Positions 7,201 through 14,391 of a stretch of DNA of 35,589 nucleotides are shown here, piece after piece. The notes below the pieces were generated by a model. It saw only the letters and a list, made by a program, of their open reading frames with translations. It did not search any database and had not been told where the DNA came from. The stretch spans positions 1 through 35,589 of the forward strand of contig JAICYD010000073.1 in assembly GCA_025934375.1 (NCBI GenBank), written 5' to 3'. The first letter of the stretch is position 1, and the number at the start of each line of letters is the position of its first letter. The DNA comes from Streptosporangiaceae bacterium. Lineage in GTDB: Bacteria > Actinomycetota > Actinomycetes > Streptosporangiales > Streptosporangiaceae. The position numbers and the translations under genes were made by a program.

Positions 7201-9197
7201 GTCGACTCGTAATTCGTGTGGAACTGGTGCGCGTCCGGCTGCCGCCAGAGCGCGGCCTGGTCAGACGGCGACAAGAAACGCCGGATCGAGTCCATCGTGG
7301 GGACCGTGTCGCCCGAGCCTTGCTCGCTGTCGAACCCCCATGACCCGCCGACGTTGGTCAGCGTCGAGTCGTTGTCGGTGGCGTTGTTGCCGGAGTGGGT
7401 GGTGTCATACCAGTAGCTGGGCGGGACCCAGTCGTAGGGTCCCTCCTTCTCGCCCGCCGGGCCGAGGATCGCGCTGGTGTTGTACTCGGCCGAGGAGATG
7501 ATCGGCTCCTGGAAGCCGGACTGGCTGAACCCGGCCAGCGAGGCGGCCTCTTGCTCGTTGATCGGCGGGTTGTCGCTCCAGCTGAAGTTCAGCACGCTGG
7601 GGTGATCGCGCAGCCGCTGCCCGATCGCGAGCGACGACTGGTACATCACGCGATAGTCCTGCGACGTCACGCCGCGCCCGCTGGACGATGGCTCCCACTT
7701 GTCGCAGCACTGGAACCCCGAGTCGATCAAGAGGCCGGCCCGGTCCATCTGGTTGTAGAAGTCCTGCGGCATCTCCTTGCCCTCTGTCCTGATCCCGTTA
7801 AGCCCCAGGGACTTGATGATCGAGATCTGGTTCGCCAGGTCCGCGGCCGAGTAGTGCAGGAACAGGTTCTCCGACCAGCCGCCCGCGCGGTAGTCGAACG
7901 GCACGCCGTTGATCTCGAAGACGCGGACACCCTCCGGGGCCAGGGCCGACGGCTTGGTCAGGTACGTGCTGATCTGGCGGATGCCAAACTCCGCCGGCGC
8001 CGCCGCGTCGGAGACGCCACCCGGGCCCGACACGCGGACGTGCAGCCGGTAAAGCGGCTGGCCGCCCATCTGATACGGCCACCAAAGCCGAGGGTGCCCG
8101 ATCACGAGCTGGGAAAAGGAAGCCGGGGTGAACGTCACCGTCGTGCTCGCGCCCGCGGCCAGCGTGACCGGCTGGGTCACCTGCACGCCGGCCCCGCCAC
8201 CGGGCGGGGTGATCGTCGCGGTCACGACGGCCGCCTGCCGCGCGCCAGTGTTGTTGGTCACGTCGGCGTGCACGCTCAGCGCGGCGCTGGACATGCCGGG
8301 CGCGTCATCTTGGGTGACGTAGGCGTTGGAGACGCCCAGCGCGTCGGCGATGTGCAGCTGGACGGGGAACTGGAGGCCGGTGTTGTTATCCGGCGGGATC
8401 TGGCTCCAGTCGACGTTGTCGAGGGTGAGCATCGTCGCCGGGTTGTCCGGGTACAGCTCGAGCGCGAGCACGTTCGTCCCCGGCCGCAGCAGGCGCGTCA
8501 CGTCGAAGGTGTAGCGGGCGTAGTCGCCCTCGACGGTCGCCTCGGTCGCGATCTCGGTGCCGTTCACCCAGACGTCAGCCTGCCCGACGACGCCGTTGAT
8601 CACCAGCTTGGCGTCCTGGCCGGGCCGCGGGCGCGCCGGGAACCGCGTGCGGAACCACCACGGCACGCTGAACACCGGGTTGGTGTCAAAGCCGGGGCTG
8701 GTCATCGGGGGGCCAAAGCACTTGGTCAGGTTGTCGGAGTAGAAGACGCTGGCGGGGCCGGACGCGCTCTGGTTAACCGGCTCGAGCGCCGGGTCACCGG
8801 GGCAGACGCCGCTTTGCAGCAGGGCCTCGGCCTCGGTGCCGGCCGCGCCGGCGTCATCCGGCGTGACCGGCAGCCAGCCGCGCGCGTCGAATCCGGGGGC
8901 GGAGATCGCGTTGCCGGACTCGGTGGCGCCGGACCGCGTGGTCCACGTCGTGGCCGCCGCCGTGCTTTGCACCTGCCAGCCCTGGCGGCCCAGCGTGGTG
9001 AGGCCGGCATCTGGCCGCTGCGTCCCGGCCGGTGCCGCCAGCGCGGCCGGCCGCAGTGCCGCCAGCGCGGCCGGCCGCGACGCCGCGACGGCGGCCGGGA
9101 CGGCGGGGGCCGCGCTGAAGGCGCCCAATCCGGTCGTCACCGCCAAGACGCTGATCATCCGTAGCTTGGCCGTCATGGGAAGCCTCCTGCGAGCCAT
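4221..9197 (-). CDS. Secreted GH2 glycosidase, exo-beta-D-glucosaminidase (CsxA) type, with four DUF11-like repeats
   Basis: A secreted protein of about 1658 residues. A signal peptide (RRR near the start, hydrophobic core MISVLAVTTGLGAF) is followed by an Ala-rich linker, a GH2 sugar-binding jelly roll (about 90-290), an Ig-like domain, and a TIM barrel. The barrel resembles exo-beta-D-glucosaminidases: acid/base Asp542 in NFSWSDNPP and nucleophile Glu625 in WGFDSEQGSG, followed by PTMDSIRRFLS as in CsxA. Further beta domains lead to four DUF11-like repeats (about 1065 to the end), each with a GSGW(T/S)C-type motif. Such enzymes release glucosamine from chitosan ends; other beta-mannose- or glucosamine-like substrates are possible. 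ATG 9197 follows GGAGGG; ATG 9176 follows AGGAGG and ATG 9215 is also in frame. It lies downstream of the ROK gene with its own promoter-like sequence. Confidence 0.82.
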   Translation of the reverse strand: MARRRLPMTAKLRMISVLAVTTGLGAFSAAPAVPAAVAASRPAALAALRPAALAAPAGTQRPDAGLTTLGRQGWQVQSTAAATTWTTRSGATESGNAISAPGFDARGWLPVTPDDAGAAGTEAEALLQSGVCPGDPALEPVNQSASGPASVFYSDNLTKCFGPPMTSPGFDTNPVFSVPWWFRTRFPARPRPGQDAKLVINGVVGQADVWVNGTEIATEATVEGDYARYTFDVTRLLRPGTNVLALELYPDNPATMLTLDNVDWSQIPPDNNTGLQFPVQLHIADALGVSNAYVTQDDAPGMSSAALSVHADVTNNTGARQAAVVTATITPPGGGAGVQVTQPVTLAAGASTTVTFTPASFSQLVIGHPRLWWPYQMGGQPLYRLHVRVSGPGGVSDAAAPAEFGIRQISTYLTKPSALAPEGVRVFEINGVPFDYRAGGWSENLFLHYSAADLANQISIIKSLGLNGIRTEGKEMPQDFYNQMDRAGLLIDSGFQCCDKWEPSSSGRGVTSQDYRVMYQSSLAIGQRLRDHPSVLNFSWSDNPPINEQEAASLAGFSQSGFQEPIISSAEYNTSAILGPAGEKEGPYDWVPPSYWYDTTHSGNNATDNDSTLTNVGGSWGFDSEQGSGDTVPTMDSIRRFLSPSDQAALWRQPDAHQFHTNYESTDGSHSGYSFGTLDNLDTAVSGRYGAWTSLAQYVTEAQVQNYEDTRAQFEAFIDHWDNGSTPSTGTIYWQLNKGWPTLLWDLYNYDYDEAGGYFGAKKGNESLHVLYASDTGGVTVDNLTGASQRGLSVEARVYASDGTLLNSQRTSHPLTLVSQQVANGVLTPRVPAATTPPAPAKAYFVELILRQGPTIVDRNVYWQSTQPDVTDWTSTEGNPQANNGAPLSQYANLTALRSLPSEPVQVAASTTTGPGGADATSVTITNPAANPAVAFFVRADVRRGTAAGTALAGDNQVLPITWSDNDITLWPGESQTLTATYRSSLLGGAAPVVSIGGWNVPGGTWPAAGTAAAVSAQRAAQGAPGLRHFGVADGTPQAGATVPAGPVVSAPPGGAVSSDNTASAGGGQWTITSVAHSPATAPATSFKQGDSADTYTLTVTNSGKSPTDGTTPVTLTDIVDPNISMVSISGPGWTCDTSNDPTEVCPQAGGPGGKPAVLRPGQSYPPVTLTVQVPLGTGFGTQDSTDGLHVTNAVSVAGGSPARTRATIASPTPIAGVPSLTADNAVDGAFQEGGTGRYEITVINTGAAPTNGDSATPVTATITALPAGVSVQALYGSGWTCNLAPITSPRPEPADTCYRDDALPGENGEEPPITVVASVAGNAPATGNQTVKVSGGGDAGNPASVSAATTILPGTPSAIPRTASPAANPPVLTVTSEHAGGFRQGDPADAYTLTVANAVTAGPATGEVVVSDTLPPGITPVEMAGDGWTCSLAPVTLPPKASGRNAPPNTYEPHPACSRPGSLAPGASYPPITLRVAVASNAQPSVTNVAAVSGGGAAQPSTKTDPTAIGQLPALAVTGYPSADGVFYAPFTRGRHGGGTYTVTVANDGYAATTAPVTFHASLPAGLTAKSITGGSGWSCRASTAMCTTKPGVHLAAGEQARITVVVAVSAGAPASVDTLLAASGGGAVPVAAIDENNDYSLVSNGGEYVTATYIAP
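9034..9078. repeat. Tandem repeat in the GH2 signal/linker region
   Basis: A 21-base sequence occurs twice with a 24-base period (9034-9054 and 9058-9078), encoding the repeated RPAALAA segment just after the signal peptide. It makes a flexible Ala-rich linker. Confidence 0.7.
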
Positions 9198-9218
9198 GTC
9201 CGCCCTCCGGAGCATTCA

Positions 9219-9231
9219 TTTCAGCTTGAAA
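9219..9231. promoter_or_regulatory. 13-bp palindrome in the GH2 leader
   Basis: TTTCA-GCT-TGAAA is a perfect 5-base inverted repeat between the predicted promoter and the GH2 start. It is the size of an operator, but the binding protein is unknown. Confidence 0.3.
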
Positions 9232-9248
9232 AGAATGCCGTCGCTTGA

Positions 9249-9277
9249 ACATTAACGATCAGCCTGGTGCCCGGCAA
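9249..9277 (-). promoter_or_regulatory. Putative promoter of the GH2 gene
   Basis: Read on the minus strand, TTGCCG (9277-9272) and TAATGT (9254-9249) are 17 bases apart and fit a vegetative sigma-70-type promoter. Transcription would start near 9242, about 45 bases before the preferred ATG. Confidence 0.5.
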
Positions 9278-9286
9278 TAGGCTGAT
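9258..9286. promoter_or_regulatory. 8-bp inverted repeat over the GH2 -35 region (operator or terminator)
   Basis: ATCAGCCT (9258-9265) and AGGCTGAT (9279-9286) are perfect inverted copies with a 13-base centre. The element covers the predicted -35 box and lies 33 bases after the ROK stop. It could be an operator for the ROK protein or the terminator of the ROK transcript. The long loop and promoter overlap favour an operator. Confidence 0.4.
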
Positions 9287-9318
9287 TCGCTCAGTTTCCG
9301 ACGTGGCTGGTGGCGCGC

Positions 9319-10488
9319 CTAGCCGCCGCGGGGCCGTCGCACGGGCGGCTCGTCGAGCTCGGCGACCATCGCGAGCGCGCGGGCGATGGCGCCGAGCACG
9401 GTGGCGTTCGGCCCGAGGGTGGAGATCACGATGTCCGGCGGCCGGAATACGCCGGCCGTCACGGCCGCGCGGAGGTCTTCCAGCCACGGCTCCAGAGCGC
9501 GGCCGATGCTGCCGTCCAGGATGATCCGCTCGGGGTCGACCAGCGCGGTGGCGCCGACGACCGCCGCCGCTACGTGGCCGATGAGCTCGGCGACCACCTG
9601 GCAGCCGACCTCGTCGCCGTCGCGGGCGGCGGCGAAGATGCCGGCGACCGCGTACCCGGCATCCAGCGCGCTCGGCCGGCCGCTCGCGATGAGCTCAGCG
9701 GCTCGCGCGCGCAGCGCGGTGCCGGAGGCGACGTCCTCGAAGCCGGCTGGCCGTCGCGTCTCGTCGCGGCGGGCCGGGAAGTAGGCGACCTCCCCGGCGG
9801 CGTTGTGCCGGCCCCGGATCAGGTGCCCGTCGACCATCACGGCGCCGCCGACCCCGGTGCCCAGCGAGATGAGCACGAAAGAGTGCGCGCCGCGCCCGGC
9901 ACCCCGCCACGCCTGGCCGAGCGCGCCCAGGTTGACGTCATTATCGACTTCGAACGGCAGCGTCAGGTGCTCGCGGAGCATCCCCAGCAGGTCCAGGCCC
10001 TGCCCGTGCACGTTCGGCCCCGCGGTGGCCAGGCCGGTGGCCGGGTCGATGAGGGCCGGGATTCCGACGACGGCAGCCCGTACCGGCATCGCCAGCTCCG
10101 CCGCCCGCGCTTCCAGCGCGGCGATGCAGCCCAGCAGCGCGCCGACCGCCTCGCGGCCCTCGGCGGCCGGGCGGAAGTCCTCGATGACCACGCCGCCGGC
10201 CAGGTCCGCGAGCGCGCCGTGGCAGCGAGTCCCGCCGAGGTCAACGGCGATCACTCCCCCGGGCGGTCCGATGAACCGCAACACGGCCGGGATGCGCCCG
10301 CGGACCGCGCCCGCGCCCGGCTCCTCGGCGATCAGCCCCGCGGCCAGCAGCCGCTTGACGATGCGGCTGATCGAGGCGTCGGAGAGCCCCAGGTCATATC
10401 CGAGCTGCCGCCGCGTCACGTGACCGCGGGACCTGATGGCGTCCAGCACCAGGAACGTGTTCAGCTCGGCGATGTTGCCGATGTCCAT
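9319..10488 (-). CDS. ROK-family transcriptional regulator
   Basis: A 389-residue regulator of the ROK (NagC/Mlc/XylR) family, which usually represses sugar-use genes until a sugar or sugar phosphate binds. The N-terminal winged HTH is visible (HVTRRQLGYDLGLSDASISR, about residues 23-42), then the actin-like ATPase/sugar-kinase fold with VDLGGT (phosphate loop) and EVDNDVN (sugar-binding Asp). The Cys-rich zinc motif typical of ROK proteins (CxCGxxGCxE) is absent: after NAAGEVAYFPARRDE there is no cysteine, and the ExGH His is replaced. ATG 10488 is chosen because GAGGAA lies 7 bases upstream; an extended frame reaches 10545. Its position between GH2 and GH127 suggests control of one or both. 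Confidence 0.85.
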   Translation of the reverse strand: MDIGNIAELNTFLVLDAIRSRGHVTRRQLGYDLGLSDASISRIVKRLLAAGLIAEEPGAGAVRGRIPAVLRFIGPPGGVIAVDLGGTRCHGALADLAGGVVIEDFRPAAEGREAVGALLGCIAALEARAAELAMPVRAAVVGIPALIDPATGLATAGPNVHGQGLDLLGMLREHLTLPFEVDNDVNLGALGQAWRGAGRGAHSFVLISLGTGVGGAVMVDGHLIRGRHNAAGEVAYFPARRDETRRPAGFEDVASGTALRARAAELIASGRPSALDAGYAVAGIFAAARDGDEVGCQVVAELIGHVAAAVVGATALVDPERIILDGSIGRALEPWLEDLRAAVTAGVFRPPDIVISTLGPNATVLGAIARALAMVAELDEPPVRRPRGG

Positions 10489-10597
10489 CTCAGCGTTCCT
10501 CGCCTGGCTCTGTCTCCGTGGGCGAACGTGCCCGCGGACGGTCACGATCAGCGCAGAAGTGTACTCGGCGGCCAGTGCGAGGGTACGCGACCACGGG

Positions 10598-10633
10598 CCG
10601 TCCGGCCGTCCCGTTAAGGTGACGGCCGGACGG
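10598..10633 (-). terminator. Strong hairpin terminator after the GH127 gene
   Basis: CCGTCCGGCCGTC (10598-10610) pairs perfectly over 13 bases with 10621-10633, leaving a 10-base loop. It lies 35 bases past the GH127 stop and upstream of the ROK gene. There is no U-tract, as is common in actinomycetes. Confidence 0.75.
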
Positions 10634-10667
10634 GTACCTGCGGGGAGCCCTCAGGTCGTAGCGGAGT

Positions 10668-12695
10668 TCACCGGTCGGGGATCCAGACGCGCATCGCACC
10701 GGGGCCGCGGTTGTCCCACTGGAAGTACGGGATCGCGGTCGCGGTGACCCCCTCTACGGCCGGCCCCGGCCCGGGCGGCACGTGCCGCCCGGCCATGCTC
10801 ACCTGGATGGTGCGGCCGATGCCGTCTAGGGTGACTTCGCGTTCGGTTAGCCGGGTGCCCGCGGCAACGGCCAGCTCATCGAGGCGAACAACCTGATCGG
10901 CCTGCTCGAAGCAATAGACGAGCGGGCCGCGCTCGATGGCCGCGCAGCCGCGAACGGCGTCAACCCGGCGGTCGGCGTGCGTCCAGCGCGCGGTCATGTC
11001 CAGTCGCAGCGTGATCTCGTCGCCGGGCCGCCACTGCCGATGGAGAGTCAGGTAGCCACTATCAGGGGCCACTGCTCGTTGCGGCGAATCGTTGATCTTG
11101 ATGGTGGTGGCGGCGCTCCAGGCGGGGATGCGCAGGGCCAGGCCGCGCGCCTCCGCGGGCGCGTCGAGCACCCGCAAGGTGATCAGCCCCGACCATGGAT
11201 AGTCGGTGATTAGCTCCAGGTCGAGGTCGGCCCCGGCCAGCCGGGCGCCGGTGTAGTGGTGGACGTACAGCGTGTCCGCGGCGGTCGTGGCGAAGTACCT
11301 GTCCAGTGAGGCGAGCAGCCGCATGATGTTCGGCGGGCAGCAGGCGCAGTTGAACCAGCTGCGCCGGCGCCCGGGGTCGTCCTTCTCGAAGTGATCCTCG
11401 CGGCGCTGCAGCTGGTTCACGTAGAAGAAGCGGACGCCATCGGTGGAGATCGCCCCGGCGAAGCCGTTGTACAGGATGCGCTCCATGTGATCGGCGTACT
11501 TGGCCTGCCCGGTGGCCAGCAGCAGGCGCCAGCTCCAGTGGAAGCTGGCGATGGCGGCGCAAGTCTCGTTGTAGGCGCGGTCCGGCGGCAGCTCGAACTG
11601 GTCGCCAAACCCCTCGTCAGCATGCCGGGAGCCGTTCCCGCCGGTGAGGTAGGTCTTGGTGGCGATCATGCTGTCCCAGCGGCGGATCGCGGAGTCGAGC
11701 AGCTCATGATCGCCGGATTCCACCGCCACGTCGGTGACCCCGGCCTCCAGGTACAGCGCCCGGACGACGTGCCCGATCTCGGTGACGGCCTCCCGCACCG
11801 GCACGTGGTCTTGCAGGTAGCGGCGGCCCAGCCCGGAATCGCCGGCTAGCCCGTGGCCGCGCTGGTCGACGAACTGGCGGGCCAGGCTCAGGTACGCGTC
11901 GGTGCCGGTCTCGCGGTACAGCTCGGCCAGCGCGGTCTCGATGATGGGATGGCCGTCCAGGCCGTTCTCCTTGCCGGCGAACTCGCTGACCAGGTTGTCG
12001 GCCACCCGGGTGGCGATGTCCAGCAGCCGGGGGTCGCCGGCGCCTCGCTGGAAGGCGATCGCGGCCTGGATGAGGTGGCCCGCGCAGTACATCTCGTGGC
12101 TCCACGCGAGCCTGGTGAAGCGCGGCTCGCCGCTGACCTGGACGTAGCAGTTCAGGTAGCCATCGGGCTGCTGGGCCTGGGCCAGCAGGTCGATGGCGGC
12201 GTGCGCGAAGTCGGCCAGGTCTTGCTGGGGGCCGTGGCCGAGCTCCCAGCCGATGGCCTCGAGGGTCTTGTAGATATCGGAATCCACGAAGACCGGGCCG
12301 CGGTAGCCCGATCCGGGCAACGGATCGACCGGACCGAGCTCCCGCGGCCGGGCACGCTGCGCGCTCCCATCGCCACGCTGCGTGCTCCCATCGCCGTCGG
12401 CGGATGCCGAGGCGGCGTTGGCCTGGTTGGTCTGGATGGCGAGGCGAACGTTATCGAGGTTCCCCGCCACTTCCAGCTGGCGAAGAGCGAGCGGCATGCT
12501 CGCTGACACATTCCGTCGCTGCCAGTCGTGCAGCAGACCCCTGGTCAGCTGGACGCTGGATGTAGTCAGCGGGCGCTGGACTCCAAGCGCCGACAAGGTG
12601 GGGGCAACCGGCCCGATGGACGAGGTACCGGGGCGGGTCGTTACGGGTGTGGCTCCCGATTCAGCCGGCGTATGCAGGGCGCACGCTCCATTCAA
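10668..12695 (-). CDS. Glycoside hydrolase family 127, beta-L-arabinofuranosidase
   Basis: A 675-residue enzyme without a clear signal peptide, so probably cytosolic and acting on imported arabino-oligosaccharides. GH127 enzymes use a zinc-bound cysteine as nucleophile. The expected ligands are visible: Glu377 and Cys379 in YNETCAAI, and Cys452-Cys453 in CACCPPN, with Cys452 in the nucleophile position. The family N-terminus is recognisable (VQLTRGLLHDWQRRN, then RQLEVAGNLDNVRLA). A low-complexity insert around residues 95-125 comes from a 21-base tandem repeat. The only usable in-frame start is TTG 12695, preceded by AGGAAA at 9 bases; that Shine-Dalgarno is part of an operator-like palindrome. 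A strong hairpin ends the transcript. The adjacent LacI gene and sugar transporter suggest one arabinoside-use regulon. Confidence 0.88.
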   Translation of the reverse strand: MNGACALHTPAESGATPVTTRPGTSSIGPVAPTLSALGVQRPLTTSSVQLTRGLLHDWQRRNVSASMPLALRQLEVAGNLDNVRLAIQTNQANAASASADGDGSTQRGDGSAQRARPRELGPVDPLPGSGYRGPVFVDSDIYKTLEAIGWELGHGPQQDLADFAHAAIDLLAQAQQPDGYLNCYVQVSGEPRFTRLAWSHEMYCAGHLIQAAIAFQRGAGDPRLLDIATRVADNLVSEFAGKENGLDGHPIIETALAELYRETGTDAYLSLARQFVDQRGHGLAGDSGLGRRYLQDHVPVREAVTEIGHVVRALYLEAGVTDVAVESGDHELLDSAIRRWDSMIATKTYLTGGNGSRHADEGFGDQFELPPDRAYNETCAAIASFHWSWRLLLATGQAKYADHMERILYNGFAGAISTDGVRFFYVNQLQRREDHFEKDDPGRRRSWFNCACCPPNIMRLLASLDRYFATTAADTLYVHHYTGARLAGADLDLELITDYPWSGLITLRVLDAPAEARGLALRIPAWSAATTIKINDSPQRAVAPDSGYLTLHRQWRPGDEITLRLDMTARWTHADRRVDAVRGCAAIERGPLVYCFEQADQVVRLDELAVAAGTRLTEREVTLDGIGRTIQVSMAGRHVPPGPGPAVEGVTATAIPYFQWDNRGPGAMRVWIPDR
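12353..12394. repeat. Two-copy 21-base tandem repeat in the GH127 gene
   Basis: Positions 12353-12373 and 12374-12394 differ at one base and encode the repeated DGS(T/A)QR unit. It falls in a poorly conserved loop near the N-terminus, so it probably does not affect catalysis. Confidence 0.7.
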
Positions 12696-12710
12696 GGAAT
12701 AGCTTTTCCT
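12695..12710. promoter_or_regulatory. LacI-type operator over the GH127 start
   Basis: On the minus strand this reads AGGAAAAGCTATTCCT, a 16-bp imperfect palindrome with arms AGGAA/TTCCT. It overlaps the Shine-Dalgarno and TTG start of the GH127 gene. A closely matching site (13 of 16 bases) lies at the transporter promoter (14212-14227), with the LacI gene between them. Confidence 0.6.
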
Positions 12711-12960
12711 AGATGAGACCGTAGGCTAAAGTCTCGGCCTGAATGCGTCAACAGCCGCCGCGGTCAAGCCGGGGAGCGGATGGCCGCACGAGACTGCGAA
12801 GGGAACGCGAAACAGCAGGTGAGCGAGCCACCCAGCCCCCGGGGCACCCGAATCGGTTCCGGGACGCCCGGAGTGAGGAGCGAGGGACGAGCGACATGAG
12901 AACGGGACGCGTGAAAGCGTCCTGGTCACGCGGGGCCGGAGACAGAGCGGGGGCCACCGC
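12711..12960. other. Divergent region between the GH127 and LacI genes
   Basis: It carries the GH127 promoter, a short upstream ORF before the LacI gene (12896-12964) and a small hairpin (GGACGC-N6-GCGTCC, 12905-12922) inside that ORF. I see no clear rightward -35/-10 pair for the LacI gene. Confidence 0.5.
12723..12751 (-). promoter_or_regulatory. Promoter of the GH127 gene
   Basis: On the minus strand TTGACG (12751-12746), a 17-base spacer and TAGCCT (12728-12723) form a near-consensus sigma-70-type promoter. Transcription would start near 12716, just before the palindrome at 12710-12695. Confidence 0.65.
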
Positions 12961-12964
12961 ATGA
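12896..12964 (+). CDS. 22-codon upstream ORF overlapping the LacI start
   Basis: An ATG at 12896, behind purine-rich GAGCGAGGGACG, opens a 22-residue frame (starting MRTGRVKASWSRG) whose TGA overlaps the LacI ATG as ATGA. This would couple translation of the regulator to the leader peptide. Only the geometry supports it; the peptide resembles nothing I know, and the frame may be fortuitous. Confidence 0.25.
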   Translation: MRTGRVKASWSRGAGDRAGATA

Positions 12965-13947
12965 GGCGGGTAACCATCAAGGACGTGGCGGCCGCGGCCG
13001 GCGTGTCGATCGGCACCGCGTCGAAGGCACTCAACGGCCAGGGCAAGCTCCGCGCCGAGACCAGGGACCGCGTTGCCCAGGCGGCCGAGCGACTCGGGTT
13101 CGCGCCTAACACGCTGGCCCAGGCACTGCTGGCGGGCCGCTCGTACACCGTCGGGCTGATCACCACCGACAGCTTCGGCCGGTTCAGCATCCCGGTCATG
13201 CTCGGCGCCGAGGACGCCCTCGGCACCGGGCTGATCTCGGTGTTCATGTGCGATACCCGCGACGATCCGGACCGGGAGCGGCGCTACATCGAGATGCTGA
13301 CCGCGCGCCGGGTGGACGGGCTGATCGTCACCGGCCGCCGGATCGAGCCGCGCCCGGCCGTGCAGGCCGACCCCAATATCCCGGTGGTGTACGCCATGAC
13401 CCAGCCCGATGGCGAGGGCGCCGCGGTGCTGCCCGACGACCAGGGCGGCGGGCGCATAGCCGCCGAGCACCTGATCGCCATTGGCCGCCGCCGCGTCGCG
13501 CACATCACCGGTCCCGAGCGATTCCTCGCGGCGCGGTTGCGGGCGCGCGGCTTCCAGGCGGCGCTGGGCGCGGCCGGAGTCGAGTCGTGCGGTGCCGCGC
13601 GGTTCGGGGAGTGGAGCGAGCGCTGGGGCCGGGAGGCGGCCGGGCAGTTGCTCGCGGACCGGCCTGACGCGATCTTCTGCGGCAACGACCAGATCGCCCG
13701 GGGCGTCGCCGACACGCTGCGCGCCGTCGGCCGCCGCATCCCGGAGGACGTCGCCCTCGTCGGCTTCGACAACTGGGCTCCGATGGCGCTGGGAGCGCTA
13801 CCGCCGCTGAGCAGCGTCGACATGCGCCTAGAGGAGGTCGGCCGGGTGGCGGCCGAGCACTTGCTGGCCGCGATCGGCGGGGAGCGGCTCCGGGGAGTGC
13901 ACAAGGTGCCGAGCCAGCTGGTCGTCCGCGAGTCCTCTGGCGGCTAG
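12961..13947 (+). CDS. LacI-family transcriptional regulator
   Basis: A 328-residue regulator with the LacI HTH at the very N-terminus (VTIKDVAAAAGVSIGTASKA, residues 4-23), the hinge helix region (PNTLAQALLAGRS), and a periplasmic-binding-protein-like sugar domain with the usual AIFCGNDQIARG and LVGFDNW motifs near 235-270. It should bind a palindromic operator and release it on binding a sugar. It lies between the GH127 gene (divergent) and the transporter (same strand), both of which carry the AGGAAAAG-N3-TTCCT palindrome, so these are the likely targets; an arabinoside is a plausible inducer. The start overlaps a short upstream ORF. A 9-base stem-loop 25 bases after the stop probably ends the transcript. 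Confidence 0.9.
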   Translation: MRRVTIKDVAAAAGVSIGTASKALNGQGKLRAETRDRVAQAAERLGFAPNTLAQALLAGRSYTVGLITTDSFGRFSIPVMLGAEDALGTGLISVFMCDTRDDPDRERRYIEMLTARRVDGLIVTGRRIEPRPAVQADPNIPVVYAMTQPDGEGAAVLPDDQGGGRIAAEHLIAIGRRRVAHITGPERFLAARLRARGFQAALGAAGVESCGAARFGEWSERWGREAAGQLLADRPDAIFCGNDQIARGVADTLRAVGRRIPEDVALVGFDNWAPMALGALPPLSSVDMRLEEVGRVAAEHLLAAIGGERLRGVHKVPSQLVVRESSGG

Positions 13948-13971
13948 CGGGCGTGCGGGGTCTCGCGCCCT

Positions 13972-14008
13972 GTTGTGCCGCGCCTCCTGCCGCGCCTTCC
14001 GGCACAAC
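13972..14008 (+). terminator. Hairpin terminator after the LacI gene
   Basis: GTTGTGCCG (13972-13980) and CGGCACAAC (14000-14008) are perfect 9-base inverted repeats with a 19-base loop, 25 bases after the LacI stop. No U-tract follows. Confidence 0.55.
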
Positions 14009-14178
14009 CGCCAGCATTGGCATCCGGGACTCGCGGCCGGGCCCGTCGCGCTGCCCGGTCCTGTGGCGGGGAGAGGCGAGAGCGAACGCGCGGGGGCGGC
14101 GACGCTGGATCTCGCGGTGGATGCCGGCGCCAGCGGGCGCGCCGCTCCCGGGTGCGGCAAGTCCGGGCAAATTGAGGG

Positions 14179-14207
14179 TTGACGGGCGGGCCGGAGCTTT
14201 CTAGCTT
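14179..14207 (+). promoter_or_regulatory. Promoter of the sugar transporter transcript
   Basis: TTGACG (14179-14184), a 17-base spacer and TAGCTT (14202-14207) nearly duplicate the GH127 promoter on the other strand. The start would be near 14214, inside the operator-like palindrome, which fits repression by a bound LacI protein. Confidence 0.65.
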
Positions 14208-14211
14208 GTTG

Positions 14212-14227
14212 AGGAAAAGGATTTCCT
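14212..14227. promoter_or_regulatory. LacI-type operator at the transporter promoter
   Basis: AGGAAAAGGATTTCCT has 6-base inverted arms (AGGAAA/TTTCCT) around a 4-base centre and covers the predicted transcription start. It matches the GH127 site at 13 of 16 positions. Confidence 0.6.
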
Positions 14228-14339
14228 TGGTCCAGCGGCGCGACCGGGCTTCGCGGGCGAGGGGCACCAGCTCACCGATGAACTGGGAAGGAAAGTGCCT
14301 TGACAGGGTCCATCCGTAGCGCGTCAGCGAACGGGATCC

Positions 14340-14369
14340 GGAAGGCTCGGCGTGTCAGCCGAGCCTTCC
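14340..14369 (+). terminator. Perfect 12-bp hairpin in the transporter leader
   Basis: GGAAGGCTCGGC (14340-14351) pairs completely with 14358-14369 around a 6-base loop. It lies about 125 bases after the predicted start and 300 bases before the binding-protein gene, so it could end a short leader RNA or act as an attenuator. Confidence 0.6.
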
Positions 14370-14391
14370 TGGCGCAGTTGGTGCGCGCGCA

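Noticed and set aside
7395..9164. 589-codon plus-strand frame opposite the GH2 gene
   Set aside because: It is the antisense of a clearly coding GH2 domain and is rich in Arg/Gly/Val from GC bias; no motif of its own.
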